A stretch of DNA of 64,000 nucleotides, taken from NCBI GenBank assembly GCA_021155905.1, contig JAJNBG010000014.1, positions 1 to 64,000 on the forward strand, in the 5' to 3' direction. The number at the start of each line of letters is the position of its first letter. Within the stretch, counting starts at the first letter, position 1. The stretch is from Bacteroidota bacterium (GTDB taxonomy: Bacteria > Bacteroidota > Bacteroidia > B-17B0 > Aurantibacillaceae). A program made the position numbers and the translations under genes. Of the stretch, positions 54,683 to 63,430 are shown in pieces. Below the pieces are notes generated by a model. That model had not been told where the DNA came from and made no database searches. It was given only the letters and a program-made list of their open reading frames with translations.

Positions 54683-54787
54683 CCCGATTGTTATTATCAC
54701 TTATTTTACCTAAGTAATTGGAATTCAATGCTAAAAAACTAAAAAAGTGGATTGTACAAAAAAGAGATCAGTGAAAAATTAGAAGAA

Positions 54788-55723
54788 TTAACGGATTTCC
54801 CATTCTTTCCAGTCCATTTCCTCGCCATTTAAGATGCCAAGGTAGCTCTGGTAACGTTCCGACGAAATATCACCGGTTTCCACGGCTTTTAAAATGGCAC
54901 AACCCGGCTCATTGACATGAATGCAATTATTGAATTTGCAATCAGTCATACGCGAGGCCATTTCAGGGAAATAATGTGCCACTTCCTCTTTTTTCATTTC
55001 CACCAAACCCAGTTCTTTAATACCGGGTGAATCAATGATGTTTCCTCCAAAAGATAAGGGAAATAGCTCAGCAAAAGTAGTAGTATGCATGCCTTTTAAA
55101 TGGGCAGCTGAAATATCTCCTGTCTTTAAATCAAGGTTCGTATCAATGGCATTCACCAATGTAGACTTCCCTACTCCGCTATGACCAGCGATCAGTGTAG
55201 TTTGATCTTTCAAAAGTGTTTTAATAAATTCAATATCAGCTATATCAAAAGATGAAACGGCATAACATTCATACCCGATATCAGTGTATAATTTCATCAT
55301 GTCGTTTTGCAGTTCCTGCATGTCTGCATCCAATAGATCTTTTTTATTAAAGATAATTTTAGCAGGGATGCCATACGCCTCAGCAGTAACCAGAAAACGG
55401 TCAATAAATCCCAGGGAGGTTCTTGGCGCTACCAAAGTTGCGACAAGAATGGCCTGATCTAAATTGCTGGCAAGAATATGAGCCTGCTTGGAAAGATTAA
55501 TCGATTTTCGGATGATATAATTCTTGCGTGCGTGAATGTTGGTAATCTGATTACTACCGTCCTTGTCTCTGTCTATATCCACGATATCTCCAACAGCTAC
55601 CGGATTCGTAGTTTTACGATCATCGAGGCGAATCTTACCTTTTAAACGGCATTCAATTACCTCTCCGTTCGCAATGCGAACGGCGTACCAGCTACCGGTA
55701 GATTTCACAACTAATCCTGTCAT
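54788..55723 (-). CDS. rsgA: RsgA, ribosome small-subunit-dependent GTPase A
   Basis: RsgA is a circularly permuted GTPase that helps 30S subunit maturation. The 311 aa begin with an OB fold (MTGLVVKSTGSWYAV, ECRLKGKIRLD), then the permuted GTPase: G4 IIFNKKDLLD first, then G1 AGHSGVGKSTLVNAID, G2 and G3 GMHTTTF and DSPGIKELGL. The C-terminal zinc-finger region has CKFNNCIHVNEPGCAI (Cys-Cys-His-Cys). The ORF-track start (55792) is a TTG that is part of the TACATTTG promoter element, so the ATG at 55723 is preferred. The gene diverges from gldA. Confidence 0.95.
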   Translation of the reverse strand: MTGLVVKSTGSWYAVRIANGEVIECRLKGKIRLDDRKTTNPVAVGDIVDIDRDKDGSNQITNIHARKNYIIRKSINLSKQAHILASNLDQAILVATLVAPRTSLGFIDRFLVTAEAYGIPAKIIFNKKDLLDADMQELQNDMMKLYTDIGYECYAVSSFDIADIEFIKTLLKDQTTLIAGHSGVGKSTLVNAIDTNLDLKTGDISAAHLKGMHTTTFAELFPLSFGGNIIDSPGIKELGLVEMKKEEVAHYFPEMASRMTDCKFNNCIHVNEPGCAILKAVETGDISSERYQSYLGILNGEEMDWKEWEIR

Positions 55724-55789
55724 TGGCGCTAAGGTAAATATTTTAATCTGATTTTTCAGGGCTGATTTTCGAGGGGTTTTCAAAAAAAC

Positions 55790-55797
55790 CAAATGTA
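55790..55797 (-). promoter_or_regulatory. Promoter -7 element (TACATTTG) for rsgA
   Basis: A TAnnTTTG match on the minus strand gives a predicted start near 55783 and a leader of about 60 nt to the ATG at 55723. The TTG inside this element is what the ORF track used as a start. Confidence 0.5.
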
Positions 55798-55817
55798 ATT
55801 TTTAAAATTAAAATCAG

Positions 55818-55825
55818 TATTTTTG
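55818..55825 (+). promoter_or_regulatory. Promoter -7 element (TATTTTTG) for gldA
   Basis: A TAnnTTTG match on the plus strand lies 17 nt before the gldA ATG, with a predicted leader of about 11 nt. It is back to back with the rsgA promoter element. Confidence 0.5.
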
Positions 55826-55842
55826 AAATACAAATTACCACT

Positions 55843-56748
55843 ATGTCCATCAAAGTAAATAATATCACCAAATTATACGGTACTCAAAAAGCGTTAAACA
55901 ATATTTCTTTTGAAATCGGAACCAATGAAATTGTGGGATTTTTAGGTCCAAATGGTGCAGGTAAAAGTACCATGATGAAAATCCTGACTTGCTACATTCC
56001 TCCATCGGAAGGCTCTGCGACGGTTTGTGGATTTAATACCAATGATCAAAGCATAGAAGTAAGAAAACAAATAGGTTATCTTCCGGAACACAATCCTTTA
56101 TACCTCGATATGTATGTAAAGGAATTTCTTGAATTTATTGGTGGTTTGTATCAAATCAAAAACACGAAGGAACGTGTGAAAGAAATGATTGAAGCAACCG
56201 GTTTACAGGTCGAACAAAATAAAAAAATTGGAGCTCTCTCCAAAGGATATCGTCAGCGGGTTGGTTTGGCTCAGGCCATGATTCATGATCCAAAAGTCCT
56301 GATTATGGATGAACCAACAACAGGTTTGGATCCGAACCAACTGGAAGAAATACGAGGCCTTATTAAAAAATTAGGGAAACAAAAAACAGTGATGTTGAGC
56401 ACACATATTATGCAGGAAGTAGAAGCAGTTTGTGACCGCGTGATCATTATCAATAAAGGAGAAATTGTGGCTAATGATACCACTCAGACGTTACAACAAA
56501 ACACAACGAAGCAAATCATCACCGTCGAATTTGATAAAGAAATTTCGGTTAAATCGCTCAAATCCATACAAGGCATTGAAGACGCTGTCTTAATTGAAGG
56601 GAATACCTGGAAAATAATTTCTGATGTAGATAAAGACGTTCGAAAGGAATTATTTAACTATGCAGTTAAACATAACCTGAGTGTGCTGACGATGAATAAA
56701 GAGGAACAAAAACTGGAAGATGTGTTTAAAGCACTGACAAAAAAATAA
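55843..56748 (+). CDS. gldA: GldA-type ABC transporter ATP-binding protein
   Basis: The 301-aa ATPase has Walker A GPNGAGKST at residues 35-43, the ABC signature in ALSKGYRQRVGLAQAM, Walker B VLIMDEPTTGLDP and the H-loop STHIMQEVEAVCD. Its N terminus (SIKVNNITKLYGTQKALNNISFEIG) and length are very close to GldA, which in flavobacteria works with GldF and GldG in a transporter linked to gliding. The gldF and gldG genes are not in this window, which is normal because gldA is often unlinked. An unrelated drug- or polysaccharide-export ATPase remains possible but less likely. It is followed without a gap by an aldehyde dehydrogenase gene. Confidence 0.85.
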   Translation: MSIKVNNITKLYGTQKALNNISFEIGTNEIVGFLGPNGAGKSTMMKILTCYIPPSEGSATVCGFNTNDQSIEVRKQIGYLPEHNPLYLDMYVKEFLEFIGGLYQIKNTKERVKEMIEATGLQVEQNKKIGALSKGYRQRVGLAQAMIHDPKVLIMDEPTTGLDPNQLEEIRGLIKKLGKQKTVMLSTHIMQEVEAVCDRVIIINKGEIVANDTTQTLQQNTTKQIITVEFDKEISVKSLKSIQGIEDAVLIEGNTWKIISDVDKDVRKELFNYAVKHNLSVLTMNKEEQKLEDVFKALTKK

Positions 56749-58167
56749 ATGCGAAGCAACGATTATAAAATCTATTCTGCCGGTCATTTTATTTCTACTT
56801 CTAAAATACTTGAAGTCAAAAATCCTTTCGATGGATCTATCGTTGCAATTACTTATTTGGCAGATGCCCCTATTTTAAACGGTGCAATTGAAAAAGCTTT
56901 ATCTCTGAAAGAAGAATTAAAGGACCTGTCATCATTAAAGAAATACAGCATATTAAAACAGATTTCAGAAACAATCACTGCTAACAGGGATCATTTAGCG
57001 AACGTATTATGCCTGGAGTCAGGCAAGCCTTTAAAATATGCTTCAGCGGAGATCGATCGTTCCGCCCAAACCTTTCTGATTGCCGCGGAAGAAAGTAAAC
57101 GGATTCCGAAAGAATATTTATCACTGGATTGGACGTCAACGGGTGAAAAAAAAGAAGGCATTGTCAATTATTTCCCGATTGGATTGGTTGCAGGCATAGC
57201 ACCATTTAACTTTCCCATGAATCTCGCGGTTCACAAAATTGCACCGGCCATTGCCAGTGGCTGTCCCATTATTTTAAAGCCTTCGAGTACCACTCCGCTT
57301 TCCTGTTTAGAGTTAGCTAAAATCATTGACCAAACCGAATTACCTAAAGGAGCTGTTTCCATTTTGCCAATGACCCGTGAAACAGGAAATTTACTGGTAA
57401 CCGATGAACGTTTCAACTTATTAAGTTTTACAGGCTCGCCGGATGTGGGATGGAAAATGAAACGTGAGTGCGGAAAGAAAAAAGTAGTTTTAGAATTGGG
57501 AGGCAACGCTGCCACCATCGTATCGTCAAGTGCAGATTTAAAAGATGCATTACCAAAATGCCTGATGGGCGCTTTTACATATAGCGGCCAAATTTGTATT
57601 CATGCTCAGCGTTTTATCGTACATAACTCTGTTTATCAAAAATTCACAGAGGAGTTAAAAACATCTGCGCTTCAATTGAAAAAAGGTGATCCCTTAAATA
57701 CCTCAACAGATGTTTCGAATATGATCGATGAAGCAAATGCAAAACGTATTGAAGAATGGGTGAATGAAGCCATACAACAAGGCGCACATTTATTGTGTGG
57801 TGGAAAAAGAACCGGAAGTTATTATGAACCAACGATACTGGCAAACTGTAATCATACTATGAAAGTATACGCTGAAGAAGTTTTCGGCCCGGTGATCTGC
57901 ATTAATTCATTCGAAACAATAGAAGAAGCTATCGAACAGGCAAACGATACCCGATTCGGTTTACAAAGTGGCGTTTTCACCAATGATATCTCTGAATTGG
58001 ATATATGTTTTAAGCATTTAGAAGTTGGTGGAGTTATTCATAATCATGTGCCAACTTTACGTTTCGATCACATGCCATACGGAGGCATTAAAGACAGTGG
58101 CCTTGGAAGAGAAGGTGTAAAATACGCCATGCTGGATATGCTCGAACCAAAAGTTCTGGTGAAGTAA
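56749..58167 (+). CDS. NAD(P)-dependent aldehyde dehydrogenase
   Basis: The 472-aa enzyme oxidises an aldehyde to an acid. Visible motifs: the oxyanion Asn in GIAPFNFPMNLAVHKIAPA, the cofactor-binding ILKPSSTTPLSCLELA, LSFTGSPDVGWKM, the general base Glu in VVLELGGNAATIV, the nucleophile Cys in AFTYSGQICIHAQRFIV, and EEVFGPVICINSFETIEEAIEQAND. The QICIHAQR context occurs in the glyceraldehyde-3-phosphate and lactaldehyde-like group, but the substrate cannot be assigned. The ATG directly follows the gldA stop, so both are likely on one mRNA. Confidence 0.9.
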   Translation: MRSNDYKIYSAGHFISTSKILEVKNPFDGSIVAITYLADAPILNGAIEKALSLKEELKDLSSLKKYSILKQISETITANRDHLANVLCLESGKPLKYASAEIDRSAQTFLIAAEESKRIPKEYLSLDWTSTGEKKEGIVNYFPIGLVAGIAPFNFPMNLAVHKIAPAIASGCPIILKPSSTTPLSCLELAKIIDQTELPKGAVSILPMTRETGNLLVTDERFNLLSFTGSPDVGWKMKRECGKKKVVLELGGNAATIVSSSADLKDALPKCLMGAFTYSGQICIHAQRFIVHNSVYQKFTEELKTSALQLKKGDPLNTSTDVSNMIDEANAKRIEEWVNEAIQQGAHLLCGGKRTGSYYEPTILANCNHTMKVYAEEVFGPVICINSFETIEEAIEQANDTRFGLQSGVFTNDISELDICFKHLEVGGVIHNHVPTLRFDHMPYGGIKDSGLGREGVKYAMLDMLEPKVLVK

Positions 58168-58177
58168 TTAGTATTTA

Positions 58178-58205
58178 TCCCCCTTTGGAGGGGGCAGGGG
58201 GAGGA
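58178..58205 (+). repeat. Left 28-nt inverted repeat flanking the DUF559 gene
   Basis: A GC-rich unit containing CCCCCTTTGGAGGGGG (itself a hairpin with a TTGG loop) and then CAGGGGGAGGA. It matches the reverse complement of the right repeat (58614-58641) at 26 of 28 positions. It lies 26 nt before the DUF559 ATG and its base composition is unlike the surrounding DNA. Confidence 0.85.
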
Positions 58206-58231
58206 AGAATGTAAACATAAATGAAATCTTT

Positions 58232-58669
58232 ATGTCATCCGAACAAAATAATTTCTATAATAAACGATTAAAATCGTTCGCTCACGAAAAGCGCTACGAA
58301 TTGACAAAAGCGGAAGCTTGCCTGTGGAAGTTTGTCCTTTCTTCTAAAAAAACTGGTTATACCTTCAACAGACAAAGACCAGTTCTCAATTTTATCGCAG
58401 ATTTTATGTGTAAAGAATTAAAGCTAATTATTGAGATTGATGGTTATTCTCATTTTCTAGATGAAGTCATTACTAAGGATAATAAAAAACAAAAAGCTTT
58501 GGAAGAACTTGGATTCGCTGTTATTCGATTTACAGATTCGGAAGTTTTAAATCAAATTGAAAGAGTGCGGATTGCTATCATGAATTGCGTCGAGCAGATT
58601 GAAAATAAAAATATCCTCCCCCTACCCCCTCCAGAGGGGGACATTCAAAACCATCAGAAAAAATCTTAA
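58232..58669 (+). CDS. DUF559 family PD-(D/E)xK nuclease-like protein
   Basis: The 145-aa protein is a DUF559 member, related in fold to Vsr-type endonucleases. The N-terminal LKSFAHEKRYELTKAEACLWKF is the family opening. The core GYTFNRQRPVLNFIADFMCKELKLIIEIDGYSHF contains candidate catalytic residues Asp (ADF) and Glu-x-Asp (EID), with a later His (GYSH), and IRFTDSEVLNQIERV closes the fold. The C-terminal residues ILPLPPPEGD are encoded by the right inverted repeat, so the element boundary lies within the gene. A functional role in DNA cleavage or repair is inferred from the fold, not seen. Confidence 0.85.
   Translation: MSSEQNNFYNKRLKSFAHEKRYELTKAEACLWKFVLSSKKTGYTFNRQRPVLNFIADFMCKELKLIIEIDGYSHFLDEVITKDNKKQKALEELGFAVIRFTDSEVLNQIERVRIAIMNCVEQIENKNILPLPPPEGDIQNHQKKS
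58614..58641 (-). repeat. Right 28-nt inverted repeat inside the DUF559 coding sequence
   Basis: The reverse complement matches the left repeat (58178-58205) with only two differences (T/C and C/T). On the plus strand it encodes part of ILPLPPPEGD in the DUF559 C terminus and ends 28 nt before the stop codon. Confidence 0.85.
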
Positions 58670-58673
58670 AGTT

Positions 58674-59273
58674 CTACGGCTTAGGAGTCGTAGTTTTAGC
58701 AGTATCCTTTTTGTCTTTCTTATTTCCTACACCATATCCAACTCCGGAACCAACAGCGCCACCAATAATTCCACCTAAAACCGCTCCCGCGCCGCGATTA
58801 TTTTTATTTAAAATAGCTCCGGCTGCGGCACCTGCTGCGGCACCTGTGGCAGCACCAATAACAGCGCCTTTGGTTTTATTGCTCATCGTTTTCTTTTCCG
58901 TTACCGTAGATGTAGTTGTGGTAGTCGTCTCCGTAGGTGTAGACTGCGTTACCACAGGCGCACTCGAAGTTTGTGTAGTTGTCGAGGTCACCGGTTGAGT
59001 TGGAGATTGCGGCTTAGTACCACCCTTAGTTGGCTTAACCGGCGCGACGGACGTAGCCGCTTCCTGTACAGTCATCACAGTCATGGTGTTTGTTTCTATA
59101 CCGGCGTCAGTTGAATTTGTTAAACGGTTTACAGAATCAACGGCGCGGTTTACAGCATTAACAGCGTTAACAGAATCCATAAAATGTTGCTTTTCTAATT
59201 CCGCTTCTTTTTTAGAATCGTTGCATGCAACAAATGCTAAAGACAATGCTAATATTGAGATTGTAGTTTTCAT
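58674..59273 (-). CDS. Lipoprotein with Thr-rich linker and glycine-zipper helices
   Basis: The 199-aa product has a lipoprotein signal with lipobox AFVACN, a short coiled-coil-like stretch (MDSVNAVNAVNRAVDSVNRL), and a long low-complexity Thr/Ser/Pro-rich region (about residues 75-130). The C-terminal module GAVIGAATGAAAGAAAGAIL then AVLGGIIGGAVGSGVGYGVG is a glycine-zipper pair like those in small envelope proteins. It is probably attached to the outer membrane with a membrane-inserting C terminus. The tail is Lys- and Asp-rich. No pathway is evident. It ends 2 nt past the DUF559 stop, on the opposite strand. Confidence 0.85.
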   Translation of the reverse strand: MKTTISILALSLAFVACNDSKKEAELEKQHFMDSVNAVNAVNRAVDSVNRLTNSTDAGIETNTMTVMTVQEAATSVAPVKPTKGGTKPQSPTQPVTSTTTQTSSAPVVTQSTPTETTTTTTSTVTEKKTMSNKTKGAVIGAATGAAAGAAAGAILNKNNRGAGAVLGGIIGGAVGSGVGYGVGNKKDKKDTAKTTTPKP

Positions 59274-59317
59274 AGGGGTATTTTTTTAGTAACTGAGTTA
59301 AAATATAATTTATTTGC

Positions 59318-59325
59318 CAAAATTA
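59318..59325 (-). promoter_or_regulatory. Promoter -7 element (TAATTTTG) for the glycine-zipper gene
   Basis: A TAnnTTTG match on the minus strand gives a predicted start near 59311 and a leader of about 38 nt to the ATG at 59273. Confidence 0.4.
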
Positions 59326-59339
59326 ACACATGCTTAGAC

Positions 59340-59357
59340 CAGATTAAAACTAATCTG
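59340..59357. promoter_or_regulatory. Inverted repeat in the divergent gap (possible operator)
   Basis: A perfect CAGATTA-AAAC-TAATCTG hairpin or operator-like palindrome lies between the glycine-zipper and aldo/keto reductase genes. It has no T run, so it is not a terminator. It is upstream of both divergent genes and may bind a regulator. Confidence 0.4.
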
Positions 59358-59444
59358 TGGAACTTGTAAGTAAAAAAATACATTTGTAAATAATAAAGGA
59401 TTTAGATTATAAATAATACTTTTAATGTGCTAATTATATAAGTT

Positions 59445-60431
59445 ATGGAATACAGAAGACTCGGAAAATCAGGTTTACAGCTTAGCGTCCTATCATTTGG
59501 ATCATGGATCACCTTTGGAAAACAAATTGAAAATAATACGGCGGATGAATTACTAAGTATTGCTTATGATCATGGTGTGAATTTTTTTGACAATGCCGAA
59601 ATATACGCCGCCGGAAAATCAGAGGAAGTGATGGGGTCCATATTAAAGAAAAAAAACTGGACCCGTAGTTCTTATTGTGTGAGCAGCAAAGTTTACTTTG
59701 GCTATGAAGACAAAAAACCCAACCAGACAGGACTTTCAAGAAAACATATCATCGAAGGCTGTCATGCGGCCCTTAAACGGCTACAGGTAGATTATATCGA
59801 TCTCTTCTTTTGTCACCGCCCCGATAAACAAACGCCAATTGAGGAAACAGTTTGGGCCATGAACACACTTATACAACAAGGCAAAATACTGTATTGGGGA
59901 ACCAGTGAATGGGCGAATGATGAAATCATGGCTGCCTTTGTATTTGCGGAAAGAAACCGCTTGATCGGACCAACCATGGAACAACCTCAATATAACATGT
60001 TCGAAAGAACAAAAATGGAAAAAGACTTTTTACTGCTCTTCCGGGATTTTGGTTTGGGAACTACCATCTGGAGCCCGTTAGCATCAGGCCTGCTGTCCGG
60101 GAAATATAATAATGGCATTCCGAAAGATAACCGGTTTCATATTGAAGGCATGGATTGGCTGAAAGAACGGGCGCTTGGCGAAACAAAAAAAATTGAACAA
60201 ACCAAAGAATTAACAGTTTTAGCAAATGAACTGGGAACAAGCATGTCTAAACTGGCCATCGCCTGGACGGTTAAAACCCCCCATGTGAGTACCACTATTT
60301 TAGGCGCTTCGAAAAAAGAACAATTGATTGAAAATTTAACGGCTCTGGATGTTGTGCCATTATTGACGAATGACATTATGGATAAAATAGAGATCATATT
60401 AAATAATAAACCAATTCCTGCTCCGTTTTAA
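59445..60431 (+). CDS. Aldo/keto reductase
   Basis: The 328-aa TIM-barrel NADPH-dependent oxidoreductase carries the family tetrad: Asp49 and Tyr54 (NFFDNAEIYAAG), Lys82 (SSKVYFG) and His124 (FFCHRPDKQ). Segments such as EYRRLGKSGLQLSVLSFGSW, QPQYNMFERTKMEKDF, SPLASGLLSGKYNNGIP and a late STTILGASKKEQLIENL fit the AKR6/AKR7-like group resembling voltage-gated channel beta subunits. The substrate is unknown. A CoA-transferase gene starts 17 nt downstream, suggesting a two-gene operon. Confidence 0.92.
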   Translation: MEYRRLGKSGLQLSVLSFGSWITFGKQIENNTADELLSIAYDHGVNFFDNAEIYAAGKSEEVMGSILKKKNWTRSSYCVSSKVYFGYEDKKPNQTGLSRKHIIEGCHAALKRLQVDYIDLFFCHRPDKQTPIEETVWAMNTLIQQGKILYWGTSEWANDEIMAAFVFAERNRLIGPTMEQPQYNMFERTKMEKDFLLLFRDFGLGTTIWSPLASGLLSGKYNNGIPKDNRFHIEGMDWLKERALGETKKIEQTKELTVLANELGTSMSKLAIAWTVKTPHVSTTILGASKKEQLIENLTALDVVPLLTNDIMDKIEIILNNKPIPAPF

Positions 60432-60448
60432 TAAGCGGAAACAAACCA

Positions 60449-61519
60449 ATGAATAAACCATTTTCAGATTTAATCGTCATTGAACTGGCTGGTGTACTGG
60501 CTGGTCCATCAGCCGGCTTATTTTTTGCCGAACTAGGCGCCAGGGTTATTAAGGTAGAAAATCCGAAAACAGGGGGCGATGTGACCCGCAGCTGGAAGCT
60601 TCATGCGGAAAATACCAATGATAAAGAAAGTGCTTATTACTGGAGTATTAATGCTGGAAAAGAAGTTGTGTTTTTAGATCTCACTGAAGAAAACGATCGG
60701 CAACAATTTTGTAGTCTCGTTTCAACAGCAGATATTTTAATTTCCAATTACAAATTAGGAGATGATGTGAAATTAAAAGTGGATTATCCTACTTTAAGAA
60801 AACTAAATCCACGTTTAATTTATGCTTCTATTAATGGTTTCGGTAAAACGAATCCTCGCACCGCTTACGATTTGATTCTACAGGCTGAGAGCGGATTCAT
60901 GTTTATGAACGGTGAGAAAAACGCGGCGCCTTTAAAAATGCCGGTGGCGCTGATAGATATCCTGGCAGGACATCAATTAAAAGAAGGCATTTTAATTGCG
61001 TTACTGGAAAGATATAAAACCCAGAAGGGCTCTGAAATTTCAGTGTCACTTTATGACACAGCTGTTGCGTCGTTAGCTAACCAGGCAACCAACTGGCTCA
61101 TTGCTCATCACCTGCCAACTGCACAGGGTTCTTTGCATCCGAACATTGCACCTTACGGGGAAATATTTACTACCATGGATGAGCAATCCATCACATTTGC
61201 CATTGGAAGTAATAAACAATTTAAAGCCTTGTGCGACATTCTGGATTTGAAATTGTACACGCTGTCGGATTACCTGGACAATCAACAACGAGTGGCCCAT
61301 CGAGACATTTTATATATTAAACTGAAAAATGCAATCCGGAACTTAAATTTTGAAGAACTATTTGAAAAGTGTTTGAAACAGGATGTTCCAATCGGAAAAA
61401 TCAGAAATTTAAAAGACGTGTTCCTGTTACCGGAAGCAAAAGCCATGATAAATTCATTTGCATTTCATGGAAAAAACATTCAAACCGTCCGATCCACAAG
61501 CTTCAAATTTGAAGATTAA
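60449..61519 (+). CDS. Family III CoA-transferase (CaiB/BaiF)
   Basis: The 356-aa enzyme moves CoA between acyl acceptors. The N terminus DLIVIELAGVLAGPSAGLFFAELGARVIKVENPKTGGDVTR is the standard family opening. The catalytic Asp is expected in NPRTAYDLILQAESGFM, and SLYDTAVASLANQATNWLIAH and HPNIAPYGEIFTTMD follow. It is slightly shorter than the usual 380-400 aa. The substrates are unknown. It lies 17 nt after the aldo/keto reductase gene. Confidence 0.9.
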   Translation: MNKPFSDLIVIELAGVLAGPSAGLFFAELGARVIKVENPKTGGDVTRSWKLHAENTNDKESAYYWSINAGKEVVFLDLTEENDRQQFCSLVSTADILISNYKLGDDVKLKVDYPTLRKLNPRLIYASINGFGKTNPRTAYDLILQAESGFMFMNGEKNAAPLKMPVALIDILAGHQLKEGILIALLERYKTQKGSEISVSLYDTAVASLANQATNWLIAHHLPTAQGSLHPNIAPYGEIFTTMDEQSITFAIGSNKQFKALCDILDLKLYTLSDYLDNQQRVAHRDILYIKLKNAIRNLNFEELFEKCLKQDVPIGKIRNLKDVFLLPEAKAMINSFAFHGKNIQTVRSTSFKFED

Positions 61520-61570
61520 TTAGCCGGATCGGGGATAAAAACGTCCAAATGTCAATACTATTTGGTAGTT

Positions 61571-61578
61571 TATATTTG
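61571..61578 (+). promoter_or_regulatory. Promoter -7 element (TATATTTG)
   Basis: A TAnnTTTG match lies 34 nt before the ATG at 61613, with a predicted leader of about 28 nt. Confidence 0.45.
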
Positions 61579-61612
61579 GTATTATTTGTAAACTTGTTAC
61601 ATAAATTTTCTT

Positions 61613-62254
61613 ATGATGTGCAGGTTCCTGATTCTATTTTCTTTTCTTTTTTTTGCATGGGTCTCACAGGCTCAAAATAAAGACACCATCTTATTAATGA
61701 ACGGAAATTATGTGGTGGAAAAAGTACTGGATACATTAATCGGAGCGGTGACCATCGTGAATCCTGCCAACGTTGCTGAAAAATTACATTATGAATACGA
61801 TGAAATTTACTGTGTGAAGTACGCTACCGGCTTCACAGACTATTACTATACACAGGATACATTAAACGGAAATTATTTTACACGGGAAGAGATGCAATAC
61901 TACATCTATGGAGAGCGCGATGCCCGTAAAGGGTTTAAAGCTCATGGTTCCCTGATTGGAGCCGGCGTTGTTGGCCTTGCCAGCGGCGGTCTGGGATTAT
62001 TTTTTGCCCCTATCTTTCCTTACGGTTACATGGCTTTAAGCGGAATAACGAAAGTGAGAATCAAACATAAAACAATTTCGAACCCCAATTACATAGACCA
62101 TGATGCTTATATTTTAGGCTATGAAAGGGTCTCCAGGACCAAACGGCGCATTCGTGCACTTATTGGTGGAACGATAGGACTGGCAGCAGGATACGGACTC
62201 TATTTTGGCATCTTAAAAGACCAATTACCAAGCACTATTAAATTCAGATTTTAA
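61613..62254 (+). CDS. Exported membrane protein of unknown function with glycine-rich helices
   Basis: The 213-aa product has a signal peptide (FLILFSFLFFAWVSQAQ), a small beta-like N-terminal domain (DTILLMNGNYVVEKVLD, AVTIVNPANVAEKLHYEYDEIYCVKYATG), a short charged stretch (REEMQYYIYGERDARKGF), then two glycine-rich transmembrane helices (GSLIGAGVVGLASGGLGLFFAP and LIGGTIGLAAGYGLYFGIL). Related proteins of this plan occur widely in Bacteroidota but are unnamed. purT starts 3 nt after its stop, so they are probably co-transcribed. Confidence 0.75.
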   Translation: MMCRFLILFSFLFFAWVSQAQNKDTILLMNGNYVVEKVLDTLIGAVTIVNPANVAEKLHYEYDEIYCVKYATGFTDYYYTQDTLNGNYFTREEMQYYIYGERDARKGFKAHGSLIGAGVVGLASGGLGLFFAPIFPYGYMALSGITKVRIKHKTISNPNYIDHDAYILGYERVSRTKRRIRALIGGTIGLAAGYGLYFGILKDQLPSTIKFRF

Positions 62255-62257
62255 ATC

Positions 62258-63430
62258 ATGACACGTCAAAAAGTATTGTTACTCGGATCAGGAGAATTAG
62301 GAAAAGAAGTAGCCATAGCATTGCAACGTTTAGGGCAATATGTGATTGCCGTTGACTCATATCCGAATGCACCAGCTATGCAGGTGGCACATGAATTTGA
62401 GGTCATCAACATGCTGGATGGAGATGCTTTGGATGCTATTGTTGCCAAACATCAACCTGATTTAATTGTTCCGGAAATTGAAGCCATTCGGACCGAGCGC
62501 TTTTATGATTATGAAAAACAAGGCATAACCGTAGTGCCGAGTGCCAAGGCCGCCAATTTCACCATGAACCGTAAAGCGATTCGTGATCTGGCATCTAAAG
62601 AATTAAAATTAAGAACCGCGAATTATTTATACGCTACCACGCTCGACGATTTCAAAAAGGCTGTTTCTGAAGTCGGAATTCCCTGCGTGGTGAAACCACT
62701 AATGAGCAGCAGCGGCAAAGGGCAAAGCGTTATTAAAACCGAAGCCGATATTGAAAAATCCTGGAACTATGCCATGGAAGGCTCCCGTGGAGATTACAAA
62801 GAAGTGATCGTGGAAGAATTTATTAAGTTCAATTCAGAGATCACGCTATTAACAGTTACTCAAAAAAACGGAAACACTTTATTTTGTCCCCCAATTGGTC
62901 ACCGGCAAGAGCGCGGTGATTACCAGGAAAGCTGGCAGCCTTGCGCGATCAGTGATACCGATTTGAAAGAGGCCCAGGAAATGGCTGCTAAAGTCACAAA
63001 AGCATTAAGCGGCGCAGGCATTTGGGGTGTTGAATTTTTCTTAACCGATAGAGGCATTTATTTTTCTGAATTATCCCCTCGCCCGCATGATACCGGCATG
63101 GTAACTTTAGCCAATACACAAAATTTAAGCGAATTCGAATTGCATGCGCGTGCTATTTTAGGATTCCCCATCCCGCAAATTCACTTGCAGCAACATGGAG
63201 CGTCAGCCGTATTGTTAGCCGGGGCGGAAGGCACGTCCTATGAGTTTACAGGCGTTAATCAAGTTTTAGAGAACAGCAATACCGATGTGCGCCTGTTTGG
63301 CAAACCAACAACCCGACCATACCGGAGAATGGGTGTTGTATTAACATACGACAACCTGCAATCGGATATTAATACAGTGAAACAAAGAGCCATCGATCTT
63401 TCCAAACAAATAAATATAGTCAACCAATAA
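62258..63430 (+). CDS. purT: PurT, formate-dependent phosphoribosylglycinamide formyltransferase
   Basis: PurT is an ATP-grasp enzyme that formylates GAR with formate and ATP in purine synthesis, an alternative to the folate-dependent PurN. The 390 aa open with [40 protein letters not shown], and continue with [38 protein letters not shown], and [31 protein letters not shown]. The late segment [17 protein letters not shown] is also typical. Length is normal. It is flanked by two small exported-protein genes and overlaps the downstream one by TAATG. Confidence 0.96.
   Translation: MTRQKVLLLGSGELGKEVAIALQRLGQYVIAVDSYPNAPAMQVAHEFEVINMLDGDALDAIVAKHQPDLIVPEIEAIRTERFYDYEKQGITVVPSAKAANFTMNRKAIRDLASKELKLRTANYLYATTLDDFKKAVSEVGIPCVVKPLMSSSGKGQSVIKTEADIEKSWNYAMEGSRGDYKEVIVEEFIKFNSEITLLTVTQKNGNTLFCPPIGHRQERGDYQESWQPCAISDTDLKEAQEMAAKVTKALSGAGIWGVEFFLTDRGIYFSELSPRPHDTGMVTLANTQNLSEFELHARAILGFPIPQIHLQQHGASAVLLAGAEGTSYEFTGVNQVLENSNTDVRLFGKPTTRPYRRMGVVLTYDNLQSDINTVKQRAIDLSKQINIVNQ

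Noticed and set aside
58711-58998. Plus-strand ORF of 95 aa opposite the glycine-zipper lipoprotein
   Set aside because: Its Pro/Ala/Val-rich sequence is the complement of the Gly/Thr-rich low-complexity region.
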